Source of the DNA: Rhizobium sp. Root1212
Lineage (GTDB): Bacteria > Pseudomonadota > Alphaproteobacteria > Rhizobiales > Rhizobiaceae
NCBI RefSeq assembly: GCF_001424985.1
Contig: NZ_LMDA01000026.1
Span: 124,001-188,000, forward strand
Direction: 5' to 3'
DNA length: 64,000 nt
Shown: one piece after another, positions 16,946 through 26,496 of the stretch
Layout: each line of letters opens with the position of its first letter
How positions within the stretch are numbered: the first letter of the stretch is position 1
Made by a program: the position numbers and the translations under genes
Notes under the pieces: generated by a model
What the model was told of the DNA's origin: nothing
The model's database searches: none
What the model saw: the letters and a program-made list of their open reading frames with translations, nothing else

Positions 16946-18052
16946 TCAGAGGCCGGCGGCCTTCGTCAGATTGACGCGGAAGCGGTCGCGGCGGCGCTGG
17001 TAGCGGCGGGTCATTTCAGCCGAGGCGTGGCCAAGCTGTTTCTGCACATGGCGCTCATCGACTTCGGCCGAGGAGGCGAGGCCGGCGCGCAGCGAGTGGC
17101 CGGCGAATTTCCGGCCGCGCTCGGCCTCGGAAAGATCGCCGCGCACGCCGGCGGCGAGCGCCGTCTTCTTGACGAGGCGGGCGATTTCCTGGTCGTTGAG
17201 CCGGTCCGGTCCGACGGACTTGCCCTTTCCGGTCACACGGCGGAAGAGGGGGCCTCTGGCGAGTTTGGCAAAGCCGATCCAGCTTTCGAGCGCGACGACA
17301 GGGCAGGTTGCATCCGACGAGCCGCGGCCGATCTCGACCTCACGCCAGCCGGTCTTGCCGCGCAAGGTCACCAGAACGCCCTTGTCGAAGATCTCGATCC
17401 AGCCGCGGCTGTCTTCCGTCTGATCGCGGCCAAGGTCGAGGCCGGTGATTTCCGAGCGGCGCAGGCCGCCGGCAAAGCCGATCAGCAGCATGGCCCTGTC
17501 CCGAATGCCGCGCAGGCTTCCCCGATCGAGCGTTTCGAGCATGGCGATGAGGTCTTCAGGCAGGATCGCTTCCTTCTGGCGCGGCGGGGCGGCGTGCCGG
17601 TTGCGGATGCCGGCAAGCACGGTGGCGATGTGCCGGTCCTTGCGATCGAGCGGCATGCCACGCTGGGCGCAATGCCAGCCGATAGCCGAGAGGCGGCGCT
17701 CGATGGTGGAAACGCTGTTCGGCTTGCCGATGGCGCCGCCGGAGGCGCAGGCCGTGATATAGAGGCCGACGACCTGCGGCTCAGGCGGCAGCGGCGACAG
17801 GTTCTGCCGCCGGCACCAGGCGGTGAAATGCTTCCAGTCGGAGGCGTAGGCCTTGCGGGTATTGGCGGAACTGGCGGCTTCGACGTAGCCTCGGGCGCGA
17901 TCGGTGAGATCTTGCAGGTGGGCTGGCAGGGGAGGGGAGGCCGCAGGCGACAGGCTGCTGCCGGCAGGCGCACCGCCGGCCCCAATATCGTCCGGCAGGG
18001 CGGGAGACGGTTGAGCGTGATTTTCGGGATTCTGCTCGCTGATTTGGCTCAT
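16946..18052 (-). CDS. Tyrosine recombinase / phage-type integrase
   Basis: 368 residues. The N-terminal SAM-like DNA-binding domain (about 50-150; NTRKAYASDWKHFTAWCR) precedes a catalytic domain with the arginine in GFAGGLRRSEI, HSLRAGLAS (H-x-x-R), LGHAS and the nucleophile tyrosine in MTRRYQRRRD. It belongs to the family of integrase-like proteins found on rhizobial replicons. No attachment site or tRNA was found nearby, so a role in integration or in resolving replicon multimers is open. The first ~40 residues are proline/alanine rich and probably disordered. Confidence 0.85.
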   Translation of the reverse strand: MSQISEQNPENHAQPSPALPDDIGAGGAPAGSSLSPAASPPLPAHLQDLTDRARGYVEAASSANTRKAYASDWKHFTAWCRRQNLSPLPPEPQVVGLYITACASGGAIGKPNSVSTIERRLSAIGWHCAQRGMPLDRKDRHIATVLAGIRNRHAAPPRQKEAILPEDLIAMLETLDRGSLRGIRDRAMLLIGFAGGLRRSEITGLDLGRDQTEDSRGWIEIFDKGVLVTLRGKTGWREVEIGRGSSDATCPVVALESWIGFAKLARGPLFRRVTGKGKSVGPDRLNDQEIARLVKKTALAAGVRGDLSEAERGRKFAGHSLRAGLASSAEVDERHVQKQLGHASAEMTRRYQRRRDRFRVNLTKAAGL

Positions 18053-18196
18053 TTCCTATATAGAGAGCAAAGCGATGGATAAGGCAAGATTATCCGTCAT
18101 TATTCGCGTAAGCTTTGTGGTGCGGTTTCATCGGGTAAAATTCGAAAAACCGCTCCGACGATATGGTCGTCCCGGACAGGCAAAACCGAAGCGCCC

Positions 18197-19111
18197 TCAA
18201 TCCTGCCCGGAAAAATCTGAACGGTCGGCGGCGTAGGCGATGAAGACGGCTTTCAGGTGTTCGGCGGCGGGGGAGAGGCTGTGCTGGCGGCGCTGCAGCA
18301 GCGAGACGTCGCGCATGACGGAGGGGTCGATGAGATCGACGGTGGTGATGTGCACGGCGGAGGCGAGTTGCCGGGAGTTTTCCGGCAGCACGGCGACGCC
18401 CATGCCGGCCGAGATCATGCTGATCGCAGTCGTCGAGAAGCGCACCTCGTATTTCGGCCGATAGTTCGGCGCGACGCGGATCAGATTGTGCTCGACGATA
18501 TTGCGCAGCGGATTGGTGGCGGCAAGCGTGATGAGCGGTTCGTCCTTCAACTCCGTCCAGCGCACCGACTTTCGCTTGGCGAACCGGTGGTCGTCCCGAC
18601 ACACAAGCATCAGCTTGTCGCGCAACAGCGGCGTGGCGGTGATCTCGGGGTTGTCTTCCGACAGCGTGCCGACGGCGATGTCCACCTCGTTGCGCTCCAG
18701 CGCCGGGGTGATCTGTTCTTCCGGCATGTCGCGGATGTTGACGGAGATTTCCGGGTACATGCGCAGGAACCGGGAGATGATCGGCGGCACGATGGTTGCG
18801 GCGAGCACGATGGCGGCTGCGATCGTCACCTGGCCGCGCTTCAGCGAGGCGTTGTCCCTGACGTCGCCGACGGCAAGCTCCAGATCCTTCAGGACCTTGC
18901 GGGCCTGCGGCAGGAATTCCTGTCCCACCAGCGTCAGCGACACCATCCGGGTGTGGCGATCGAACAGGCGCACGCCGATCTCCGATTCCAGCTCCCGGAT
19001 CAGGATGCTGACCGCCGACTGGGTGAGATGGAGGTTTCGCGCGGCGAGATTGAACTGGCCATGCTCCGCCACCGCGATGAAGGCCCTGAGTTGCCGCAGG
19101 GTTATGTTCAT
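18197..19111 (-). CDS. LysR family regulator
   Basis: 304 residues: LysR helix-turn-helix in residues 1-60 (LRQLRAFIAVAEHGQFNLAAR, LTQSAVSILIREL) and a periplasmic-binding-like effector domain beyond 90. It is the last gene of a minus-strand run, 64 bp after the ABC ATPase, so it is probably cotranscribed with the nucleoside-type transporter and regulates it. It resembles the second LysR protein at 27468-28364 in its DNA-binding region (shared FDRHTR and SQSAVS-like segments). Confidence 0.85.
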   Translation of the reverse strand: MNITLRQLRAFIAVAEHGQFNLAARNLHLTQSAVSILIRELESEIGVRLFDRHTRMVSLTLVGQEFLPQARKVLKDLELAVGDVRDNASLKRGQVTIAAAIVLAATIVPPIISRFLRMYPEISVNIRDMPEEQITPALERNEVDIAVGTLSEDNPEITATPLLRDKLMLVCRDDHRFAKRKSVRWTELKDEPLITLAATNPLRNIVEHNLIRVAPNYRPKYEVRFSTTAISMISAGMGVAVLPENSRQLASAVHITTVDLIDPSVMRDVSLLQRRQHSLSPAAEHLKAVFIAYAADRSDFSGQD

Positions 19112-19175
19112 GTATGCGTCGCCCTTCCCCGCATGTGCTTCATGCGGCCTCCATCAAATGCTAAAGCAGCCGCCT

Positions 19176-20720
19176 CTAGCTCGCAAGCGCCGCCTGTTCG
19201 CTGTGCTCGGCCGTCTGGCCGGCCATCAGCAGGCCGAGTTCTTCGAGGCGGGTGCGGTCCGGCGGCAGTTCGCCGAGGATTTCGCCGTGGAACATCACGA
19301 GGATGCGGTCGCAGATGGCGAAAAGCTCTTCCAGTTCGGTGGAGATGAGCAGGATGGCGCGGCCGTTGTCGCGCTGCTTCAGCATCTCCTCCATCACGAA
19401 TTCCATCGCGCCGATATCGATGCCGCGGGCAAGCTGGTTGACGAGGATGAAGTCGGGTTTGCGCGCCAGCTCGCGCGCGACCACCAGCTTCTGCTGGTTG
19501 CCACCGGAAAGCGCGCTGATCGCCTGGTTCTCGTCGCGACACTTGACGCGGAAGCGCTTGATCAGGTCGCGGGTGTGTTCGGCGATGACGCCGCGGTTCA
19601 GCATGCCGCCTGACGCGAAAGGCTTCTGGTCATAGCGTTGCAGCACGGTGTTTTCGTTGAGCGACAGCGACAGCACCACGCCGTGCTTATGGCGATCCTC
19701 CGGGATGTGGGAGAAGCTGCTGGCATTGATCTCGGCCGGGTCGAGGCCGGTGATGTCCTTGCCGCTCAGCATCACCCGGCCGCTATCGACCGGCAGCAGG
19801 CCGGAAAGCGCGAGCGACAGTTCCGTCTGGCCGTTGCCGGAGACGCCGGCAATGCCGACGATCTCGCCGGCCCGCACCGAAAGGCTGACGCCGCGCACGG
19901 CGGGAAGCCCGGTTTCGCTGCGGCAGGTGAGGTTTTCCACCGAGAGCACGACTTTGCCGGCCGGCGCCGGGCTGCGTGGCAGCTCCATGCGCACGTCGCG
20001 GCCGACCATCATGCGGGCAAGTTCGCGCGCATTCGTGTCGGCGACATTGACGGTGCTGACGACACGACCGTCGCGCATGACGCTGATGCGGTTGCTGACG
20101 CGCATCACCTCGTCGAGCTTGTGGGAGATGAAGACGATGGTCTTGCCGTCCTTGACGAGGTCGCCCATCAAAGCAAGCAGCCGGTCGGTCTCCTGCGGGG
20201 TGAGCACCGCGGTCGGCTCGTCGAGGATCAGCAGATCGACGCCGTGGAACAGGGCCTTGAGGATTTCGACGCGCTGCTGCTCGCCGACCGAAAGATCCTC
20301 GATGATGGCTTCCGGGCGTACATCGAGGGCATAGCGGTCGGAAAGCTCGCGGATCTTCGCATGCACCTTTGCCATGTCGTTGATGACGCGCAACGCCGTG
20401 CCCTGGCCGAGAATGTAGTTTTCAGCGACCGTCAGGTTCGGCACGAGCATGAAGTGCTGGTGCACCATGCCGATGCGCTGGCGGATCGCCTCGCGCGGGC
20501 TGTTGAAGCGCACGGTCTCACCCCTGTAGACGATCTCGCCCTCATCGGGCCGCACCATGCCGCAGATCATGCTCATCAGCACGCTCTTGCCGGCGCCGTT
20601 TTCGCCGAGCAGCGAGTGGATCTCGCCCTCGTCGATTTCGAGCGACACGCCGTCGCTGGCGACGACAGAGCCGAAACGCTTGCGGATATTGTCGATGCGC
20701 AGGAAGGGTTTCTGGGACAT
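19176..20720 (-). CDS. Nucleoside/purine-type ABC transporter, double ATP-binding protein
   Basis: 514 residues with two ABC cassettes. The first has Walker A GENGAGKS (about 38-45), signature LSVGEQQRVEI and Walker B LLILDEPTAVL. The second has a degenerate P-loop region GVSGNGQTE, signature [15 protein letters not shown] and FILVNQLARGID in place of the usual Walker B glutamate. That asymmetric pattern is normal for the BmpA-associated (YufO/RbsA-like) class. It energises the two permeases encoded 5 and 17 bp upstream. Confidence 0.9.
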   Translation of the reverse strand: MSQKPFLRIDNIRKRFGSVVASDGVSLEIDEGEIHSLLGENGAGKSVLMSMICGMVRPDEGEIVYRGETVRFNSPREAIRQRIGMVHQHFMLVPNLTVAENYILGQGTALRVINDMAKVHAKIRELSDRYALDVRPEAIIEDLSVGEQQRVEILKALFHGVDLLILDEPTAVLTPQETDRLLALMGDLVKDGKTIVFISHKLDEVMRVSNRISVMRDGRVVSTVNVADTNARELARMMVGRDVRMELPRSPAPAGKVVLSVENLTCRSETGLPAVRGVSLSVRAGEIVGIAGVSGNGQTELSLALSGLLPVDSGRVMLSGKDITGLDPAEINASSFSHIPEDRHKHGVVLSLSLNENTVLQRYDQKPFASGGMLNRGVIAEHTRDLIKRFRVKCRDENQAISALSGGNQQKLVVARELARKPDFILVNQLARGIDIGAMEFVMEEMLKQRDNGRAILLISTELEELFAICDRILVMFHGEILGELPPDRTRLEELGLLMAGQTAEHSEQAALAS

Positions 20721-20725
20721 ATCCG

Positions 20726-21658
20726 TTACCTCATCTCGTAGGGCTGGCCGAGCTTGGCGGGGGCGGCACCCTTGCCGCGCACCACGACGAGCGTGACGAT
20801 GGTCATCAGGTAGGGCAGGGCCTGCAGCACCTGATAGGGCACGACGATGGACGACTGGGCCTGCAGCATCAGCTGCAGCGCATAGAACATGCCGAAGAGC
20901 AGCGACACGAAGAAGGCCCCGGTCGGCGACCAGCGGGCGAAGACCACGACCGCAAGGGCGATGAAGCCGCGGCCGGAGGTGATGCCTTCGACGAACTGGT
21001 TGGAATGGCCGAGCGTCAGGAAGGCGCCGCCGAGGCCGGCAAGCCCGGTGCCGACCAGAACGGCGGCATAACGGTAGCCGGCGACGTTGCGGCCGGCGAC
21101 ATCGGCGGCCTTCGGATGCTCGCCGACAGCGCGCAACGTCAGCCCGAAGGAGGTGCGGAACAGCACGAGGCTGGCGACGACGGCGACGAGGATCGTCGAA
21201 TAGACGATCAGGTTCTGGCGGAAGAAGGCTTCGCCGAGGAAGGGCAGGTCGCTGAGGAAGGGGATGTGCACAGGCTGGGCGATCTCGATGCCTTTGCCGG
21301 TGGAGACGTAATAGGCGCGGAACAGGAAGGCCGTGAGGCCCATGCCGAGCAGGTTCAGCGCCGCGCCGACCACGATCTGGTCCGCCTTGATGGTGATGGT
21401 GAAGAAGGCGAAGATCAGCCCGAACAGCATGCCGCCGGCGATGCCGGCCAGAAGGCCGAGCGGCACGCTGCCGGTGGCATAGGCGGCCGCGAAGCCGCAG
21501 AAGGCGCCGACGAGCATGGTGCCTTCAAGCCCGATATTGAGCACGCCGGCGCGCTCGGAAAACACCTCGCCGATCGAGGCGAAGATGAGGGGGGTTGCAA
21601 GCCTCCAGGCGGCGCCGGCAAGCGTCGCAAGGAAGGTGAGAAACATCACGTTGTCCAT
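20726..21658 (-). CDS. ABC transporter permease, nucleoside/purine type (second permease)
   Basis: 310 residues beginning MDNVMFLTFLATLAGAAWR, with about eight to ten membrane segments and the family block FSERAGVLNIGLEGTML (residues ~30-46). It belongs to the BPD_transp_2 group that pairs with BMP-family binding proteins. The real start is the ATG at 21658; a longer open frame upstream is a shadow of the other permease. It is 5 bp from the ATPase gene and 17 bp from the first permease. Confidence 0.9.
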   Translation of the reverse strand: MDNVMFLTFLATLAGAAWRLATPLIFASIGEVFSERAGVLNIGLEGTMLVGAFCGFAAAYATGSVPLGLLAGIAGGMLFGLIFAFFTITIKADQIVVGAALNLLGMGLTAFLFRAYYVSTGKGIEIAQPVHIPFLSDLPFLGEAFFRQNLIVYSTILVAVVASLVLFRTSFGLTLRAVGEHPKAADVAGRNVAGYRYAAVLVGTGLAGLGGAFLTLGHSNQFVEGITSGRGFIALAVVVFARWSPTGAFFVSLLFGMFYALQLMLQAQSSIVVPYQVLQALPYLMTIVTLVVVRGKGAAPAKLGQPYEMR

Positions 21659-21675
21659 GGAAACGATCCTTCCGC

Positions 21676-22770
21676 CTAAGCCACGATTCTCAGCACGTCG
21701 CGCAACTTGGCGAAGGCGACGACCGAGAGGATGACGATGCCCTGAATGACCAGAACGAGCACCTGCGGCACCTGCGAGGTGATCTGCAGCACTTCCGAGC
21801 CGGAGCGCAGCGTCGCAAAGAGCCCGCCCGAGAGGATGGCCGCCAGCGGATTGTTGCCGGCGAGCAGCGCCACCGCGATGCCTTCGAAGCCGTAGCCGGG
21901 CGAGATGTTCTGGTAGAGCCGGTGGGTGACGCCCGCCACTTCGAAGGCACCGGCAAGGCCCGCCATGGCGCCGGAAATGCACATGGCGATCATCACGTTG
22001 CGGGCGACCTGCATGCCGGCATAGCGGGCGGCATGGGGATTGAGGCCGACGACGCGCAGGGCAAAGCCGCGGCTGCTGCGCTGCAGGAAGATATAGAGCG
22101 CCACAGCCAGCACGATGGCAACGAGAATGCCGATATGGAGCCGCATGTCGGAGACGATGCGTGGCGTCCAGGCTTCCTTGATGAGGCGGGCGGATTGCGG
22201 ATAGGCGGCGCTCGCGTCGCGCATCGGGCCGGTGACGAGATAGCTCGTCAGGATCAGCGCGATATAGTTGAGCATGATCGTGGTGACGATCTCGCTGGCC
22301 TGAAACCGCACCTTCAGCCAGCCGGCAATGCCGGCCCATGCCGCGCCTGCGATTGCGCCGGCCAGCATGACCACCGGCGCATGCACCCAGACGGACAGTC
22401 CGTCCAGATGGGTACCGACGAGGGTGGCGGCGATCGCTCCGGCGTAGAGCTGGCCTTCGGCGCCGATGTTCCAGATCGAACAGCGGAAGGCGACGCAGAG
22501 GCCGGCGCCGATCAGGATCAGCGGCGTCGCCTTCAAGAGGATTTCGCCGAAGGAACGCACGTCCTGAAACGAGCCGAAGATCATCACGGTGACGACGTCG
22601 CTGCCGTTGAAGCCGTTCAGCCACAACAGCGCGGCGCCGAAGGCGAGTGCGACGAGGACCGCCGCGATGGGGGTGACGGCGCTGATCGCGATCTGCGAGA
22701 GCGTCCGGTAAAAAGAGTGGGCGGCTTGAGGATACACGGTCTCGCGCGCTCCCTGGTTTACCTGTTCCAT
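21676..22770 (-). CDS. ABC transporter permease, nucleoside/purine type (first permease)
   Basis: 364 residues. A ~35-residue cytoplasmic N-terminus is followed by hydrophobic segments, with RCSIWNIGAEGQLYAGA and SEIVTTIMLNYIAL as family markers. With the second permease it forms the channel heterodimer. It is 70 bp downstream of the first binding-protein gene. Substrate is likely a nucleoside, purine or related compound from the transporter class and the neighbouring deaminase-like gene. Confidence 0.9.
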   Translation of the reverse strand: MEQVNQGARETVYPQAAHSFYRTLSQIAISAVTPIAAVLVALAFGAALLWLNGFNGSDVVTVMIFGSFQDVRSFGEILLKATPLILIGAGLCVAFRCSIWNIGAEGQLYAGAIAATLVGTHLDGLSVWVHAPVVMLAGAIAGAAWAGIAGWLKVRFQASEIVTTIMLNYIALILTSYLVTGPMRDASAAYPQSARLIKEAWTPRIVSDMRLHIGILVAIVLAVALYIFLQRSSRGFALRVVGLNPHAARYAGMQVARNVMIAMCISGAMAGLAGAFEVAGVTHRLYQNISPGYGFEGIAVALLAGNNPLAAILSGGLFATLRSGSEVLQITSQVPQVLVLVIQGIVILSVVAFAKLRDVLRIVA

Positions 22771-22840
22771 GGGTCGGTCCGGATATTGGATGGCGAAAAG
22801 GGACGCTGCGGCCGGATCGCCGGCCGCAGCGAAAGGCCGG

Positions 22841-23818
22841 TCACTCGCCGGTCTTGATCTCGCCGGCCGCGATCTTGTCGCTGATTGCCTTTACTTCGGC
22901 GCGGATTTCCGCCGGCACGGAAACCGGGCCGTCATCGCGGAAGCTGAACGAGATGACCTTCGGGTCCTTGAGGCCGAAGACGACATTCTCGGTCGGCGGG
23001 TTGCCGTCCTCGATCGATTTGACGACCTCGACGACGCCCTGCGCATAATCGGCGACGTAGAGGCCGAGAATGTTGTTGGGGGCGACCGGGGTGAAATCGC
23101 TGAAGATCGAGAAGGAGCGCACGTCCTTGCCGGATTCGGCGATTGCCTGATAGCCGCCGACCGTTGCGCCCGAGGCGTTCGGCACGACGAAATCCGCCCC
23201 TTGCGAGATCATGCTCAGCGCCGCTTCCTTGGCGGCGGTCGTATCGGTGAAGTTGCCGATATAGGCTTCGCTGATCGGGAAGTCGGGGTTGACGCTCTTC
23301 GCGCCGTTCTTGAAGCCGGTGAAGGCCTGCTGGATCGGCGGGATTTCCATGCCGCCGACAAGACCGGCCTTCTTGCCCATCTTCGCGGCGATCACACCCA
23401 TCAGATAGAAGGGCTGGCTGGTATCGGTGTTGAGGCCGATGACATTGCCTTCATGAATGGCGCTGGACGAGATCAGGAAGTAGACGTCGGGATAATCCTG
23501 CGCCACTTCGAGCGCCGCATCCTGAAACTCGAAGCCGTGACCGAGGATGACCTTGTAGCCCTGGCTGGCATAGTCGCGGAAGGCCTTTTCGAAGGAGGCC
23601 GGGTTCTGCTGCAGCTCGACATAGCTTATCTTGGCGCCGAGCTGGGTTTCCACGCCCTTCAGCGCGTTGTAGCCGATGCGGTTCCAGCCTTCTTCCGAAA
23701 CGCTGCCGGGCACGAGCAGGCCCATCTTGAACTCTTCGGCCATTGCCATGGCCGGGATCGAAACTGCGATGGACAGAGCCGCCACGGTTTCCAGGAACAT
23801 GCGTCTAGAAAATCTCAT
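22841..23818 (-). CDS. BMP-family substrate-binding protein, Tat-type signal
   Basis: 325 residues. The N-terminus MRFSRRMFLETVAAL carries a twin-arginine motif (SRRMFL) and a hydrophobic stretch ending AMA, so export by Tat is likely. The mature part has EEFKMGLLVPGSVSEEGWN, ILGHGFEFQDAAL and LISSSAIHEGNVIGLN, the BMP (basic membrane protein) fold used for nucleosides. I placed the start at 23818 because the GGGAGGA ribosome site would otherwise overlap the ATG at 23824. A close paralogue lies 120 bp upstream in the same operon. Confidence 0.88.
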   Translation of the reverse strand: MRFSRRMFLETVAALSIAVSIPAMAMAEEFKMGLLVPGSVSEEGWNRIGYNALKGVETQLGAKISYVELQQNPASFEKAFRDYASQGYKVILGHGFEFQDAALEVAQDYPDVYFLISSSAIHEGNVIGLNTDTSQPFYLMGVIAAKMGKKAGLVGGMEIPPIQQAFTGFKNGAKSVNPDFPISEAYIGNFTDTTAAKEAALSMISQGADFVVPNASGATVGGYQAIAESGKDVRSFSIFSDFTPVAPNNILGLYVADYAQGVVEVVKSIEDGNPPTENVVFGLKDPKVISFSFRDDGPVSVPAEIRAEVKAISDKIAAGEIKTGE

Positions 23819-23938
23819 TGTCATTCCTCCCATTGTGTTGGTTTTGCCTCTTAGCGCGCCGCGATTTTTCAGGTTCGCTCGGTCGCCTCTGGCATTTGGT
23901 TTTGCGTTACACGCTCTGGCCCGCGCCTGATCTTGGCG

Positions 23939-24931
23939 TCATTTCGCGCGGGTCCGGATTTCTCCGGCGACGATCTTCGAACTGATGTCGTCGATGGTTT
24001 TGCGCAGGTCCGCGGGCACGGGCCGCGTGGCTGCGTCGTTGTAGGTGAACTTGATGACGTCGGTGTCCTTCAGGCCGAACTCGACATTGCTGGCCGGCAC
24101 CGAACCGTTCTTGATATCCGAGACGATGCGAACGATGCCCTGTCCATAGTCGGCAAGGAACGTGCCGAGCACGTTCTTCGGGGCTGCGTTGGTGTAATCG
24201 CTGTAGACGCTGAAGGTAGCGGCCGGCGTGCTCGCCTCCCGCGCGGCCTGGATGACGCCCATGCCGGCGGAATTGGCATTGGGAACGACGAAATCGGACC
24301 CTTGCGAGATCATGCTGAAGGCGGCTTCCTTGGCCGCACTCGCATCGGTGAAGCTGCCGAGATAGACGGTCGAGACCGGGAAATCCGGGTTTACGCTTTT
24401 CGCACCGTTCCTGAAGCCTTCGAAGGCCTGGGAGATCGGCGGGATTTCCATGCCGCCGATCAGGCCGGCGCCCTTGCCCATCGCCGCGGCGATCGCACCC
24501 ATGAGATAGAAAGGCTGGCTGGCATCGGTGTTGAGGCCGATGACCTTGCCCTTATACAGACTGCTCGACGAGATCAGGAAAACGGTGTCGGGAAAATCCT
24601 CCGCCGCCGTCAGCGCCGCGTCCTGGAACTGGAAGCCGTGGCCGAGAACGACATCGTAGCCCTGGCCGGCGTAATCGCGGAACGCCTTTTCGAAGGCGGC
24701 CGGGTTTTCGGGCAACTCGACATAGCTGATCTTCGCCCCGAGTTCCTTTTCGACCCGCTTCAGCGCATCGAAGGCGATCCGGTTCCAGCCTTCTTCGCCG
24801 ATGCTTCCGGGCACCAGCAGGCCCATCTTGAAATCATCGGCACGGGCGAAATCCGGCCGGCTCAGACCTGACAGTGCCAGTGCGGTGGCGGATGCAAGCA
24901 GCGAACGACGCGAAAGTGCAGTCCTGTTCAT
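23939..24931 (-). CDS. BMP-family substrate-binding protein, paralogue with Tat-type signal
   Basis: 330 residues. The N-terminus contains SRRSLLASATALALSG, a twin-arginine signal, followed by the mature start DDFKMGLLVPGSIGEEGWN. Long stretches match the next gene (SYVELPENPAAFEKAFRDY, GHGFQFQDAAL, GGMEIPPISQAFEGF), so the two arose by duplication. Two binding proteins for one permease set suggests a broadened substrate range. It follows the amidohydrolase gene by 50 bp. Confidence 0.88.
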   Translation of the reverse strand: MNRTALSRRSLLASATALALSGLSRPDFARADDFKMGLLVPGSIGEEGWNRIAFDALKRVEKELGAKISYVELPENPAAFEKAFRDYAGQGYDVVLGHGFQFQDAALTAAEDFPDTVFLISSSSLYKGKVIGLNTDASQPFYLMGAIAAAMGKGAGLIGGMEIPPISQAFEGFRNGAKSVNPDFPVSTVYLGSFTDASAAKEAAFSMISQGSDFVVPNANSAGMGVIQAAREASTPAATFSVYSDYTNAAPKNVLGTFLADYGQGIVRIVSDIKNGSVPASNVEFGLKDTDVIKFTYNDAATRPVPADLRKTIDDISSKIVAGEIRTRAK

Positions 24932-24981
24932 TCCATTCTCCCCTTAGATTGAAGCCCAATCCCCCTGGAGTCGCTGCCTGG

Positions 24982-26277
24982 TTATGCGTCCTCCAGCATC
25001 CGGATCGTCTCGGTCGCGCTGTGCGACACGAGGCGTCCCTTGGAGAAGACGAAGGCCCGGTCCGGCCCGCCGGCAACCAGCGTGTCGGTGTCGATGCAAT
25101 CGGTGACGATGAAATCGGCACGGGCGCCGGCCTTGAGGCCATGCTCCTTGCCGAGACCCATGAGGCGGGCAGGGGCCGTGGTGATCATGCGGTGGGCGGC
25201 GGCAAGCTCGTCGCCGCGCAGATGGCCGGCCAGCAGAGTCCAGCGGGCGATTTCCAGCATGTCGCCGGAGCCGGTCGGCACGAACGGGTCCTGGATATTG
25301 TCGGAGGCCGTGGCGATGGTGACGCCGGCGCGGTAAAGCTCGGCGACGCGGGTCAGGCCGCGCGGCGGCAGCATCTCGGCGTCGCGGCCCTGCAGATAGA
25401 GGTTCGCGGCCGGCAGCGTGACGACGCCGACATCGAGCGCCAGCAGCCTGTCGGCGATGCGCTGGAAGTCCTTGCGGGGCAGGGCGCTCAGCACCGAGAC
25501 ATGGCTGAAGACGGTGCGGCCCTGCATGCCGAAGCGCTCGACCCGGTCGAGGGCGGCATCCAGCAGATGCACGTCGGCCTTCAGGTGCTCGTCGAGATGC
25601 AGGTCGACCGGCTTGCCGGCCTTCACGGCGGCGGAAAACAGGATGTCGAGATAGCGCGGCGGATCTTCCGAGACGGCGGGCGTGCCGCCGACGGCATCGG
25701 CAAGCGCCACGGCGCCGTCGATATTCTTGTCGAGCCAGTCGAAATCCTGGCCCGGATGCGGGGTCATGAAGGCGACGAGCTGAAGGGTGATGCGGTCCTT
25801 TTCGGCATTGCGAATGGCGGCCAGCGTCTCGATACCGTGAAAGCCGGCATCCTTGTCGACGTTGATATGGCTGCGGATCGCGGTCGTGCCGCGGGACAGA
25901 CATCGCTCGACCGTGCGGGTGGCGCGCTTGTGGATGTCGTCGGGACCGGCGGTGCGGGCATATTTGGCGAAGGCCTCGCGGGCGCCCTGCAGCGTGCCGG
26001 AAGGATTGGGCGTGAAGCGCAGGACACCGGTCTTGTCGAGATGCTGGTGGGCATCGAGGAAGCCGGGCGAGACCAGCATGCCCTTGATATCGACGCAGGC
26101 GCCGCAGGAACCGGTATCGAGGAACGGCTCGACGACGACGATGCGCCCGTCAGCCCCCACGATGATGTCGCTGACCGATTGCGATCCGTCGTCATGAATG
26201 ACCGTTCCGCCCGTCAGCGCAAAGGACCGGCCGGCAGCCGGATTTGCGAGCGACACAAGTTTGTTGTCCCGTACCAT
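24982..26277 (-). CDS. Cytosine-deaminase-like amidohydrolase
   Basis: 431 residues of the metal-dependent amidohydrolase superfamily, CodA branch: DAHQHLDKTG (HxH metal ligands, about residue 75), HLDEHLKAD, VFSHVSVLSAL and TIATASDNIQDPF (final Asp ligand). The family deaminates cytosine and related heterocycles or cyclic compounds; the exact substrate is not determinable. It is the first gene of the minus-strand operon that also encodes the BMP-type transporter, so it probably acts on the imported compound. A palindrome at 26349-26363 lies in its promoter region. Confidence 0.85.
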   Translation of the reverse strand: MVRDNKLVSLANPAAGRSFALTGGTVIHDDGSQSVSDIIVGADGRIVVVEPFLDTGSCGACVDIKGMLVSPGFLDAHQHLDKTGVLRFTPNPSGTLQGAREAFAKYARTAGPDDIHKRATRTVERCLSRGTTAIRSHINVDKDAGFHGIETLAAIRNAEKDRITLQLVAFMTPHPGQDFDWLDKNIDGAVALADAVGGTPAVSEDPPRYLDILFSAAVKAGKPVDLHLDEHLKADVHLLDAALDRVERFGMQGRTVFSHVSVLSALPRKDFQRIADRLLALDVGVVTLPAANLYLQGRDAEMLPPRGLTRVAELYRAGVTIATASDNIQDPFVPTGSGDMLEIARWTLLAGHLRGDELAAAHRMITTAPARLMGLGKEHGLKAGARADFIVTDCIDTDTLVAGGPDRAFVFSKGRLVSHSATETIRMLEDA

Positions 26278-26348
26278 TCGTCCCCACCTTTTCGTTATTT
26301 CGGAAAATTAAGCATGGGCGATTAGTTAAAACAAATTCATTATTTCTA

Positions 26349-26363
26349 TTGTTTAATAAACAA
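26349..26363. promoter_or_regulatory. Perfect 15-bp palindrome upstream of the amidohydrolase/ABC operon
   Basis: TTGTTTAATAAACAA is a perfect odd palindrome 72-86 bp upstream of the amidohydrolase ATG, in an AT-rich stretch. A similar TAAACAA...TTGTTT pair occurs upstream of the NCS2 permease. One of the two LysR regulators is the obvious candidate, which is an inference. Confidence 0.5.
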
Positions 26364-26496
26364 GTCGTAATAATCGCAGATGCAAAAAATCCTCGCAAAC
26401 GCAGCATTTCCAGGAAGAAAGCTGGAAAAATCAATGGATTGATCTTTCCAGGATCAGCGCCTTCGATCTTTACAATGGCGCCCATTCTTCAGGAAT

